From positions 1-26,547 of the IMG/VR virus record IMGVR_UViG_3300037285_000086: DNA of 26,547 nucleotides, one strand, 5' to 3'. Within the stretch, counting starts at the first letter, position 1. Every line of letters begins with the position of its first letter. This DNA is from a virus. Both the position numbers and the translations under genes were made by a program. The notes beneath the pieces were generated by a model. The model was not told the DNA's origin. It made no database searches and saw only the letters and a program-made list of their open reading frames with translations. This document shows, one piece after another, positions 5,478 through 13,776 of this stretch.

Positions 5478-5512
5478 CCCGCTATTTCCCATCCCGCGCA
5501 ATGTGCTACAAT
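5478..5512 (+). promoter_or_regulatory. late promoter copy 2 (tape measure)
   Basis: CCCGCTATTTCCC (5478-5490), an 11-base spacer and TGTGCTACAAT (5502-5512). The box is identical to that of 3420-3432 and the spacer length is the same; only the -10 differs (TACAAT against TATACT). The distance from -10 to the downstream start is 65 bases here and 66 there. Confidence 0.65.
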
Positions 5513-5537
5513 TGACCAAGAATTTTACAAGACCACC

Positions 5538-5551
5538 CCGCTGTGAAGCGG
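5538..5551 (+). promoter_or_regulatory. leader hairpin of tape measure mRNA
   Basis: CCGCT/AGCGG with a GTGA tetraloop. It ends 26 bases before the apparent AUC start, matching the geometry of the major tail protein leader (hairpin 3481-3495, 25 bases to the ATG). Confidence 0.5.
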
Positions 5552-5577
5552 CACCGTCCAAACAAGGGAGAATTACC

Positions 5578-8500
5578 ATCGAGGACCTCGCGAGCCTGGG
5601 ATTCAGAATTAATACCGATGGATTGCGCCGCGCTACTGGCGATCTTGACCGCCTAGACCGACAAAGCCGTACCACCACTTCTACAGTGCAGAAACTTGGC
5701 GCTGCCTTTGGTGCGCTTGGTATCGGCGCGGCTCTCCAAGGCTCTTTAAACTCGTTTGCCAACTTCGAGCGAGGTTTGATTGGCGTCGGTAAGACCAGCG
5801 ACATTACCGGCGATGCCTTGACAGGTTTAGGGCAAAGCATCCGTGAATTATCACGCGACCTGCCCGTAACATCGGCTGAACTGCTTGCTATTGCACAAAG
5901 CGCCGGGCAGCTAGGCGTCAGCGGCACGGACAACATTCTTCGCTTTACTGAGACAGTTGGAAAGCTGGGCCTGGCGTCTGACCTGTCTGGCGAACAAGCG
6001 GCCACGTCTTTGGCGCGGATCCTTACAGTTACCGGCACAGCAATCAGCGAAGTGGACCGGCTTGGTTCTACCATCGTTCAGCTTGGCAACAACTTCGCAG
6101 CAACAGAGTCAGAGATTGCGGATGTAGCCACGCGTGTCGCGCAGTCTACTAGCCAGTTCAGGGTTAGTGCTGCCGACGTGCTGGGCATATCCACAGCATT
6201 AAAAGCCGTAGGCGTAGAGGCCGAATCAGGCGGCACACAGATTGGACTTTCATTCCAGGCTATCAACGACGCGTTAAGAAATGGCGGCGAAGAACTAAAC
6301 CGCCTCCAAGAAATTACCGGGCGTACCGGAGATGCTTTGCGCCAAGACTTTTTCAACGGCGAATCAGCTAAAGTTTTTGAAGATTTTGTAAAGGGACTGG
6401 GCAACATACAAGCATCTGGCGGGGACGTTTCAGCAGCCTTGAACTCGCTAGGGTTGAACGGCAGTCAGGCAGTGCAGGTTCTTAGCACACTGGCCACACG
6501 CACGGACGTGCTCTCAGATGCCCTGTCTCAGGCTAACACCGAATATGAAGCAAACGTGGCGCTTAACAAAGAGGCGGCTGTAGCTAGCACCTCGTTCAGC
6601 GCACAGCTACAATTAGTGGGCAATGCCGCAGACGAAGCCGCAAGCGCCATTGGCTCTATTATTGCCCCCGCTGCCCTTGAGGGGCTAAGTACCTTTAGGG
6701 ATGCATCTCTGGCGGTTGCTGAAAACATAGATGAAGTAGCAGATGCTGCTGCCGCCGTTGCCATTTTAATTGGTGGTAAGCTTGCCGGTGCACTGGCAAT
6801 AGGCGCAGCGGCTTTTGTGACAAACACCAAAGCATCTCTTTTGAGCTTTGCTGCAACGACTAGGGCAGCTAATACTCAGGCTATTCTGGCGCAAGGGCTA
6901 ATAAGGCGCACTGCCTCAGAAAAGCTTGCAGTCTTCGCCACGTTAGACAGAGCAAGGGCCGAGGTTGCAGCGACGGCAGGGACACAGGCAAATGCCGCTG
7001 CACTTGTCAGACAAACGGCAGCGGTAGACGCCGCAACGATTGCAGCCGCAAGGCATACCGTAGCACTCAGCGCAAACACCGTCGTAATGGGGGCCGGTGC
7101 GGTTGCGGCAGGCGTACTGACAAGGGCGATGGCCCTGCTAGGAGGGCCAGTCGGTGTTCTTATAATTGCAGCAGCATCGCTTTACTATTTCCGGGACGCG
7201 ATATTCAGCACAAAAGTAGAGCTAGGCGAGGCGGGTGAAGCGGTTCGTGGGTTTACCGACGGGCTGCAAGACATGACATCCGCAACGGTAGAAAGCAACC
7301 GCCAGTCACTTGCTCAGCAGATGCGAGAAAACACCATTGCTATTGCCGAAGCTGGGGCAGAGCTTGACCGGTTGCAAGAAAAGCAAAAATCACAGAACGT
7401 TTCTAACCAAGGCAGGCCGGGTGCTGCCACTGCGCAAATGCGTGAAGCACAGCAGGAAGTCGCAGTCCTTACCAAGCTTGGCGTCGTCATGGGCGAGCAG
7501 TTTGAAAAGCTAAACGAACGCGCCAATCAACTTGCCACAACCGCTGCCGAAAGCTCAGCAAGTGCCGCAGATTCAATAGCCGCTACAGCCGAAGCAGCCG
7601 CAAGTGCTGCCGAAAAAGTTACCGCTGCCCTAATTGTAGAGCTTGAGTATTTGAGATTGCAGAATGGTTTGGTGGAGGCTGGCATATCAGCGTCTAAAAT
7701 TGAAATCGCAATCATGGAAACCAAGCGCGAGTTGATGCTCGAAGCGCAAGGGCTGACCGCGGCTCAGGCTGTAGAGTATGTGGCGCTGGAAAAAGCAATA
7801 GCCTTGTCTCTCAGTGCCCAGCGCGAAGAAGACCAGATGCTGCAAAATCTGCGGGATCAGTACGGCGATACAACCAAAGCCGCAAGAGACTTCACGGCAC
7901 AAGTTAAATTGCTCTCGGACCTGCTATTAGCAACGGGCGATCCAGAAATTGCACGCATATTAAAGCGCCTGGCTGATGACTTTAACGACGCGGGGAAGAA
8001 AGCAGCCGAGGAATTTAAAAACCCCTTTGAATCCGCGGCTCAGAGTGTGTCCCAATCACTGCAAGACGCCATTGCATCGGGTGACTTTGGAAGCCTTGGA
8101 GAGGGCGTGGGCAATGCTTTCGCGGCATCGTTTAGTGCGGTAGTGAGCAAAAGCATAACCGATACGCTGTCTGAAGGTTTAACAAAAGACAGCTCAGCAA
8201 TATCACAAATCAGCGCAGCTTTTGCCGGGCCTATCGCGGGCGCTGTTGTGGGCGGCGTTGTTCAGCTTGCCGTTGCCGAGCTGGCCGACTTCTTTAGCTT
8301 CGGAGACTTTGACCCAACGGCAGACCGACAAGCAGCGCAAGGCACCGGCACAATACTTGGATCAATAGATGCAAAGTCTGACAGCATAGCAAAAGCCACA
8401 GAGCTGACAGCCAGCACGAACGAGGAGCTGGTCAACATCAACACCGGGATGCTCAGGGCGCTACAAAGCGTACAGGAAGGTATTGCGGGTGCGGCGGCAA

Positions 8501-10560
8501 GGGTGGCGCGGGGCGCTGGGGCTCAACAGTTTAACGCGCCATCGGTTAGCTCTGGTCAATTTGAGGGACTTATCGCTGGCGGCGCTTTGGGGGCTATTGG
8601 CGGAGCCACCCTTGGGCTAGCACTTGGCGCAACCGCAGGAGCAACAGGCGCTTTGGCCGTTGCCGCCGTCCTTGGGCCAGCGGGTTTAATTGTTGGTGCG
8701 CTACTAGGGCCGACACTTGGCAAACTTTTTGGCGGCAAATCAAAGCAAGTAGACGAAGGCATCCGAATCACAGGCGGCGCAATCCAAGACCTGATAGAGA
8801 ACACGGTTGTAGAAGGATTTGCAACTTTCAGGGTTAAGAAAAACATTGTTAGCAGCACGAAAACCAAGGAGAAATTCCAGTCTCTAGGCGATGACGTAAG
8901 CAACCAGTTTGCTCTCGTTTTTGAATCGCTTGTTGACTCAGTGTCAGAAGGTGCGGCAGCAATAGGCTTACTGCCTGCCGATGTCCAGTCAGCACTAGAT
9001 CAGTTTAGGGTTGAGACTCAAAAGATAAGCTTAGAAAACCTTAACGCAGGCGAACAAACCGATGCAATCCAAGAAGTCTTCGGCGTTATCTTTGACAACT
9101 TGGCGTCGGCAGTCGTGCCATTCCTTGATGACTTCCAGCGGGCCGGTGAAGGCTTAGGCGAGACTCTTGCAAGAGTTGCTACTCAAGTACAGCTAACAGC
9201 AGAGGCGGCAACTACTCTCGGCTTTGCGCTAGATAATGCCCTTGGCGCGGAGATGGTGGCCGGTATATCGGATTCGCTCGTTAAACTAGTTGGCGGAATT
9301 GAGGCATTCTCAACTGCGATCACGTCTTTCGAGTCAAATTTCTTCACGGAGGCGGAACAGTTCGACATCAACGCCCGCCGGTTAACTCAGGCAATGGGCG
9401 ATTTGCCGCTGGCAGAAACGCGCCAAGGCTTTGTTGACTTGCTGCAAGCGCAGGACGTGACCACAATTAGCGGGCGCGAGGCGGTGGCTACGCTGCTTAG
9501 GTTGCAGGGTTCGGCGGATGATTACTATTCATACCTAGAAGACGCTTCAGAAGCAGCGGCACAATTAGCGCTAGATGCACTCAACGGCATCCGGGGTGCA
9601 ACCGATAGCGCCCTTGGCGACTTGCAGAGATTGGTTAACGACCGCAAGAGCGTACTGCAAGAGGGCTATAACGCTGAAGTTGCCTTGATTCAAGAGCAGA
9701 CCAGCGCAAGGCTTGAAGCTAATCAGCTTGTGCTAGATGCCGCAAAAGCCGGAATGCAAGCCATACAGCAAGAGTTGACTGGCATAACGTCGGCGTCTAA
9801 CCGGTTGCGTGGCAACTTTGAACCGGCACAGGCAGGGCTGAGGTCTAACGCTCTGGCCACTCTGAGCGCGGCAATTGCAAGCGGTGACCTTACAGGCACA
9901 GACCAAGCCGCAGGCGTTGCAATCGACATCAACGCGGGCGCTTACACCAACTCTGCGGAGTATCGGGCAGAGCAGGCCCGCACACTGTTTACGCTTTCAC
10001 TGCTACAGAGCGAAGGCCAATCACAGCTAACGGTTGCTGAGCAGTCTGTACAGCGACTGGAAGAGCATACAACCGCAATCCGTGAAGAGTCAGAACGTCA
10101 AATATTAAACGCTGAGCAGGCTTTGAACGCGCAGCTAATGGCGCTTGATGCGCTTTATACCGAGCAGCTGAATCAAGTTAACGAGCTGCGCGGAATCCGC
10201 GCGGGCGTCCTTGGAGTTGAGGAAGCAATCGCGGCCCTGGCAAGCGCAATACAAGCTGAATCAGGACTAACAGTTAGCACAGTGCCCGGTTTCGCCAGCG
10301 GCGGAATGCACTCAGGTGGCTTGCGGATTGTAGGCGAGCGTGGCCCTGAACTTGAGGCTACCGGCTCCAGTAAGATCATGAGCAATTCCGAATTGATGTC
10401 ATCCCTTGGCGGCAATCAAAAATTGGCAGATGAGATGCGGGCCATGCATTCTGATATGATGCTGGGGTTAAATACTATGGCCAAGACATCTAATAAGATA
10501 AGTCGGCAGCTTGAGCGATGGGATCTTACCGGCCTGCCAGCGACGAGGGAGTTTGTATGA
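5578..10560 (+). CDS. tail tape measure protein, apparent AUC start
   Basis: A protein of about 1660 residues that sets tail length. Residues about 60-290 form a TP901-type tape measure core (FERGLIGVGKTSDITG, ELLAIAQSAGQLGVSG, FRVSAADVLGISTALKAVGV). Alanine-rich coiled-coil stretches and several hydrophobic segments follow (near 7085-7185 and 8560-8730), typical of tape measures that also form channels. The C-terminus has FASGGMHSGGLRIVGERGPE, common in this family. The frame has no ATG near its 5' end: AAGGGAG (5564-5570) stands 7 bases before ATC at 5578, giving EDLASLGFRINTDGL after the initiator. GTG 5503 and TTG 5512 are in frame but lie in the promoter. The TGA overlaps the next ATG. 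Confidence 0.9.
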   Translation: MEDLASLGFRINTDGLRRATGDLDRLDRQSRTTTSTVQKLGAAFGALGIGAALQGSLNSFANFERGLIGVGKTSDITGDALTGLGQSIRELSRDLPVTSAELLAIAQSAGQLGVSGTDNILRFTETVGKLGLASDLSGEQAATSLARILTVTGTAISEVDRLGSTIVQLGNNFAATESEIADVATRVAQSTSQFRVSAADVLGISTALKAVGVEAESGGTQIGLSFQAINDALRNGGEELNRLQEITGRTGDALRQDFFNGESAKVFEDFVKGLGNIQASGGDVSAALNSLGLNGSQAVQVLSTLATRTDVLSDALSQANTEYEANVALNKEAAVASTSFSAQLQLVGNAADEAASAIGSIIAPAALEGLSTFRDASLAVAENIDEVADAAAAVAILIGGKLAGALAIGAAAFVTNTKASLLSFAATTRAANTQAILAQGLIRRTASEKLAVFATLDRARAEVAATAGTQANAAALVRQTAAVDAATIAAARHTVALSANTVVMGAGAVAAGVLTRAMALLGGPVGVLIIAAASLYYFRDAIFSTKVELGEAGEAVRGFTDGLQDMTSATVESNRQSLAQQMRENTIAIAEAGAELDRLQEKQKSQNVSNQGRPGAATAQMREAQQEVAVLTKLGVVMGEQFEKLNERANQLATTAAESSASAADSIAATAEAAASAAEKVTAALIVELEYLRLQNGLVEAGISASKIEIAIMETKRELMLEAQGLTAAQAVEYVALEKAIALSLSAQREEDQMLQNLRDQYGDTTKAARDFTAQVKLLSDLLLATGDPEIARILKRLADDFNDAGKKAAEEFKNPFESAAQSVSQSLQDAIASGDFGSLGEGVGNAFAASFSAVVSKSITDTLSEGLTKDSSAISQISAAFAGPIAGAVVGGVVQLAVAELADFFSFGDFDPTADRQAAQGTGTILGSIDAKSDSIAKATELTASTNEELVNINTGMLRALQSVQEGIAGAAARVARGAGAQQFNAPSVSSGQFEGLIAGGALGAIGGATLGLALGATAGATGALAVAAVLGPAGLIVGALLGPTLGKLFGGKSKQVDEGIRITGGAIQDLIENTVVEGFATFRVKKNIVSSTKTKEKFQSLGDDVSNQFALVFESLVDSVSEGAAAIGLLPADVQSALDQFRVETQKISLENLNAGEQTDAIQEVFGVIFDNLASAVVPFLDDFQRAGEGLGETLARVATQVQLTAEAATTLGFALDNALGAEMVAGISDSLVKLVGGIEAFSTAITSFESNFFTEAEQFDINARRLTQAMGDLPLAETRQGFVDLLQAQDVTTISGREAVATLLRLQGSADDYYSYLEDASEAAAQLALDALNGIRGATDSALGDLQRLVNDRKSVLQEGYNAEVALIQEQTSARLEANQLVLDAAKAGMQAIQQELTGITSASNRLRGNFEPAQAGLRSNALATLSAAIASGDLTGTDQAAGVAIDINAGAYTNSAEYRAEQARTLFTLSLLQSEGQSQLTVAEQSVQRLEEHTTAIREESERQILNAEQALNAQLMALDALYTEQLNQVNELRGIRAGVLGVEEAIAALASAIQAESGLTVSTVPGFASGGMHSGGLRIVGERGPELEATGSSKIMSNSELMSSLGGNQKLADEMRAMHSDMMLGLNTMAKTSNKISRQLERWDLTGLPATREFV

Positions 10561-11450
10561 GAGTCGTAACGCCGTTTAACGTAGACACTGGGCAGCTTAC
10601 AACAACCAATGTTGTCAACGAGTTTGCCGATTGGTCTGCGGGCACGTTTGACATTGGTGATCAGGTAGTCGAAGCGAACAACGTCTACAAAGTCGTTGCA
10701 GACCCCGACACCACCGACCAGCCAACCATAGGCGCTGCCGCCAGCCCGGCAACCTGGGTGCTGATGGGGCCGTCTAATCAATACCGCATGTTTCGCGATG
10801 GCCGTGACAGCTATTCAAGCCGCGATGAATCCATTGATGTCACGCTGAACTTTGCGCAGGTAGTCACAACGGTTGCTGCACTGGGATTACAAGGAACGTC
10901 TGCAACCCTGACAGTCGTGGACTCGGTTGAGGGCACAGTATACGACGAAACAATATCACTCGTTGACATTGGTGTGAGCAACCTGTGGGAATATTTTTTC
11001 TTGCCTTACGACTTTAACGACACGGCAATATTCGACGGAATCCCGCCGTATCAAGGGGCAGACATAAATCTAAGCATTAACGCTGCAACCGCTGCCGATG
11101 AAGCAAGGGCTGGCCGGGTTCTTGTTGGAATTGAGAGATCACTTGGCGTTACAAACTACGGCGTTAGCGTATCTATACTGGACTACAGCACAAAAGAGCG
11201 TGACGGCTTTGGTAATTTAACCCTAGTACCACGGCGAACTGTCAGACTGGTTGATTATGATGTTAAAGTAAACACCGATAAAGTCGATTTTGTTGTTCGA
11301 TTTCTTGAAAGAATATCATCAACCCCTACGCTGTTTATTGGCGATTCTTCATTCTCTAGCTCGGTCACATTTGGAATTTATAGAGACTTTTCACAGGGCA
11401 TAACATCGCCCTCAATTTCTGACTTAGCTATTCAAGTCGAGGGCTTTTGA
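10557..11450 (+). CDS. distal tail (baseplate-like) protein
   Basis: A 297-residue protein started at the ATG overlapping the tape measure stop (ATGA). Residues about 25-50 (WSAGTFDIGDQVVEANNVYK) resemble a short carbohydrate-binding-like fold (W..GT...GD.V...N.VY) seen in chitin-binding type 3 modules and phage tail proteins. The rest is beta-rich: YRMFRDGRDSYSSRDESIDV, WEYFFLPYDF, IPPYQGADINLSINAAT, NYGVSVSILDYSTKERDGFG. Position right after the tape measure suggests a distal tail or hub protein that binds the tube end and perhaps receptor glycans. It is the only gene between tape measure and fibre. No firm family name. Confidence 0.65.
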   Translation: MRVVTPFNVDTGQLTTTNVVNEFADWSAGTFDIGDQVVEANNVYKVVADPDTTDQPTIGAAASPATWVLMGPSNQYRMFRDGRDSYSSRDESIDVTLNFAQVVTTVAALGLQGTSATLTVVDSVEGTVYDETISLVDIGVSNLWEYFFLPYDFNDTAIFDGIPPYQGADINLSINAATAADEARAGRVLVGIERSLGVTNYGVSVSILDYSTKERDGFGNLTLVPRRTVRLVDYDVKVNTDKVDFVVRFLERISSTPTLFIGDSSFSSSVTFGIYRDFSQGITSPSISDLAIQVEGF

Positions 11451-11452
11451 TT

Positions 11453-12775
11453 ATGGCCATACCTGAAAAACCTACTCTTACCACGCCCCCGGCTGCACCA
11501 ATTAGGGGTCAAGATCCGACTGTCTTTGCAGATAGAGCTAATGCTTATCTTCAGTTTATAACCAGTAATGTCTCGGATCTTACTGAGGCGATTGATTGGC
11601 AAAATACGGTGTTTACGGCGGTTGATCAAGCAATGACGCGCTCAGAAAGTGCCGCCATTATTGCCGCAGGATCTGCAAATTATCAAGGGCAATGGTCTGA
11701 CGCGTCGGGGCCTGCAACTGCGGGGGGGAGCTACGAAAACTTGAGCACCCTTTGGCTGCTATTGTCTGACGTTAGTAATATAGCTGCAAATGAGCCTGTG
11801 GAAGGATCATTGTGGACTGAGCTATCAATTTACACAGCTAATGTGATCGACAATCTTCTTGACGATAAAGCAAATCAAGCTACAACTTACACTAAAACAG
11901 AGGCTGACAATCTTCTTGACGATAAAGCAAACCAAAGTACAACTTACACAAAAACAGAGGCTGACAATCTTCTTAACGCCAAAGCAAACCAAGCCACAAC
12001 TTACACTAAAACAGAGGCTGACAATCTTCTTGACGATAAAGCAAACCAAAGTACAACTTACACAAAAACAGAGGCTGACAATCTTCTTAACGCCAAAGCA
12101 AACCAAGCCACAACCTACACTAAAACAGAATCAGTTGCACAATTTAATCAGTTTGGCGTAGGGGCGGCTGGGACAGCACTGACAAACGCTGAAAGCGCAG
12201 TTCTCGGGTCTAACAACTCAATAAGATTTGAGAGTAACGCGGCAGCGGTAGCTGCAAACTACCCGAATTTGGGCGCAGGCACCGGGCCGGTACATTGGAA
12301 TTTAATGACTTACGGGGAAAGTGGTAGGATTACGCAACTAGCTACTGAGGTATTCGGACAGTACACAGGAGGTAAAGGCTTTACGTTTATCAGAGTAAAG
12401 CACGACACATGGCAACCGTGGGTTAAAAACTTTACTGAGGTAGGTGGTGCGTTTATAGGCTCAATAAGCGCAACAAACCTAAGCGGAACAAACACGGGTG
12501 ATCAGACCAACATCTCCGGCAATGCTGGCACAGTATCAAACATAACCACAGCACAGGTGGGATCAGCTACTGCGGGGCTGGCGCTGGAGGCGGTTGGGAG
12601 TTATGTGATGGCCAAAAATTTTGGCGGCGGTAAACAACCCGGCAGTACTGTCTCCGGTTCATCTTTAGCGTATGCCGCTGCTGATGGAGGATCTACCGGA
12701 ACGCTCTCTGGAACTTGGCGACTGATGGGCACCGCCGCTTTTGGTGATGTAAGTACATTTCTAAGGATCTCATAA
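11453..12775 (+). CDS. tail fibre protein with TYTKTEA repeats
   Basis: A 440-residue protein; the ATG at 11453 is preferred over TTG at 11447 because GAGGG (11439-11443) is correctly spaced. The N-terminal third (IPEKPTLTTPPAAPIRGQDP...FADRANAYLQFI) is of the kind that anchors fibres, followed by NYQGQWSD. Residues about 133-227 are five copies of a 19-residue unit (DNLLDDKANQATTYTKTEA), as found in trimeric tail fibres. A receptor-binding-like region (YPNLGAGTGPVHWNLMTYG) and a glycine/serine-rich tail (GSTGTLSGTWRLMG) follow. It probably forms a trimeric fibre that recognises the host surface. Confidence 0.85.
   Translation: MAIPEKPTLTTPPAAPIRGQDPTVFADRANAYLQFITSNVSDLTEAIDWQNTVFTAVDQAMTRSESAAIIAAGSANYQGQWSDASGPATAGGSYENLSTLWLLLSDVSNIAANEPVEGSLWTELSIYTANVIDNLLDDKANQATTYTKTEADNLLDDKANQSTTYTKTEADNLLNAKANQATTYTKTEADNLLDDKANQSTTYTKTEADNLLNAKANQATTYTKTESVAQFNQFGVGAAGTALTNAESAVLGSNNSIRFESNAAAVAANYPNLGAGTGPVHWNLMTYGESGRITQLATEVFGQYTGGKGFTFIRVKHDTWQPWVKNFTEVGGAFIGSISATNLSGTNTGDQTNISGNAGTVSNITTAQVGSATAGLALEAVGSYVMAKNFGGGKQPGSTVSGSSLAYAAADGGSTGTLSGTWRLMGTAAFGDVSTFLRIS
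11849..12133 (+). repeat. five tandem 57-bp repeats in tail fibre gene
   Basis: Copies begin at 11849, 11906, 11963, 12020 and 12077 (the last diverges at its end). Units 2 and 4 share AACCAAAGTACAACTTAC; units 3 and 5 share CTTAACGCCAAAGCAAACC. So units 2-3 and 4-5 form a duplicated 114-bp block. In-frame length change is possible by slippage or recombination. Confidence 0.9.
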
Positions 12776-13287
12776 TGACCAATTACAAAAACCCAGCCTA
12801 CAACGCAAACGGCACCATTGATATGGAGCTAGATCACCCTGTCTATGGTCTCATACCCTTCACCGCCTCCCCTGACGATCCAGAAGAACATGGCCGATTG
12901 CTATTTGCAGATGTACAAGCCACGGCATTACCCTACGTTGCACCGACGCCTGACGTGCCCGGACTGATTGCACAGCTAGCGGCCGACCGCAAAGAGCAAG
13001 AGCAGGAGGGCGTAACACTGAACGGCATCCGCTACGCAGGCGACCCCGGCAACCGGCAAGCGCTGCAAGAAGCAATTGCGTTTATGGATGATTCGGCCTT
13101 GACTAAGTTCCCAAGGTGGAAAGACTCAGACGGTCAGTTTCACGTCAATCACCCGCTGTCTGATGTTCTGTACGCATACCGGGCCATAGGGGTGCGCAGG
13201 GCACAGCTAATCGCAGCCGAAGGTCAGTACGCCGAGCAGATCACGGCAGGCACACTAACGGACTTAATTGAGGTAACTTGGCCATGA
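12775..13287 (+). CDS. DUF4376-containing tail fibre accessory protein
   Basis: A 170-residue protein beginning at an ATG that overlaps the fibre stop (TAATG). The N-terminus (MTNYKNPAYNANGTIDMEL, then VYGLIPFTAS) resembles fibre-assembly proteins. The C-terminal part (VTLNGIRYAGDPGNRQALQE, FPRWKDSDGQFHV, AIGVRRAQLIAAE) has the features of the DUF4376 domain, found in phage proteins next to fibres. It is probably a fibre chaperone or fibre-associated protein; the coupling to the fibre gene supports this. Its TGA overlaps the ATG of the PagL-like gene. Confidence 0.65.
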   Translation: MTNYKNPAYNANGTIDMELDHPVYGLIPFTASPDDPEEHGRLLFADVQATALPYVAPTPDVPGLIAQLAADRKEQEQEGVTLNGIRYAGDPGNRQALQEAIAFMDDSALTKFPRWKDSDGQFHVNHPLSDVLYAYRAIGVRRAQLIAAEGQYAEQITAGTLTDLIEVTWP

Positions 13288-13760
13288 ACAAAACCAAACT
13301 AAGCGTGGCGGCTTTTGTCGTAATACTGATCGCAGCCGGGTACTCAGCAACATCCCGCGCCGACACCGTGTACATCGGCTTGGGAAAATCAATCCTAAAT
13401 TCATCAGCAACCGTGAGCGAAATTGGCTACGAACGCAACGGCTGGGAGGTTCAGGCTACTCTCATGGGCGCAGGTGATACAAAGAACGGGCATCAGGATC
13501 AGATGTCCATCTACTCAGTCTCGTACATTACGCGCCCTGGCTGGGGCTACAGGGGCGTAGAGCCCTATGTTCGGCTGGGGGTCAGTCACAACACTGGCAG
13601 CACGCTAATCGGAACAAGCAACTTTCGACTAGGCTTGGGCGTTGAGTTTAACCAAGTGTTTCGGCTTGAGTATGTGCACCACAGTAGCGCCGGGATACAT
13701 GACCCAAACACTGGGCTGGATTACGTGGCGTTGAGTTACGTTATGCCCGCGCCTTGGTAA
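13284..13760 (+). CDS. PagL-like lipid A 3-O-deacylase (outer membrane barrel)
   Basis: A 158-residue protein with a signal peptide (cleavage likely after TSRA, residue 26) and short amphipathic beta strands ending in a C-terminal Trp, as in small outer-membrane barrels. Residues 132-146 read HHSSAGIHDPNTGLD. This aligns with the PagL catalytic segment H-Y-S-N-A-G-x-x-x-P-N-x-G-x-E: His132, Ser134 and the following AG, PN and G are kept, while the catalytic Glu is Asp146. PagL removes the 3-O-linked acyl chain of lipid A in Gram-negative outer membranes. Its gene lies between fibre accessory and endolysin genes and overlaps the former by ATGA, so it is expressed late. It may remodel the envelope during lysis or block re-adsorption (inference). 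Confidence 0.7.
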   Translation: MNKTKLSVAAFVVILIAAGYSATSRADTVYIGLGKSILNSSATVSEIGYERNGWEVQATLMGAGDTKNGHQDQMSIYSVSYITRPGWGYRGVEPYVRLGVSHNTGSTLIGTSNFRLGLGVEFNQVFRLEYVHHSSAGIHDPNTGLDYVALSYVMPAPW

Positions 13761-13776
13761 CTTTGAGGTAATCAAT

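Noticed and set aside
5395-5577. N-terminal 61-codon extension of the tape measure frame
   Set aside because: It runs through an intrinsic terminator (5446-5466) and the late promoter (5478-5512), and has no ribosome site at its TTG.
5454-10415. Many minus-strand ORFs of 60-206 codons within the tape measure gene
   Set aside because: They are Ala/Ser-rich mirror images of the alanine-rich coding strand, with no ribosome sites or family motifs.
11849-12133. CRISPR-like regular repeats
   Set aside because: The repeats are contiguous 57-bp in-frame units without spacers inside a tail fibre gene.
11859-12161. Alternate-frame repetitive ORFs on both strands in the fibre repeats
   Set aside because: They arise because 57 is a multiple of three, so any stop-free frame repeats; no ribosome site or independent coding sign.
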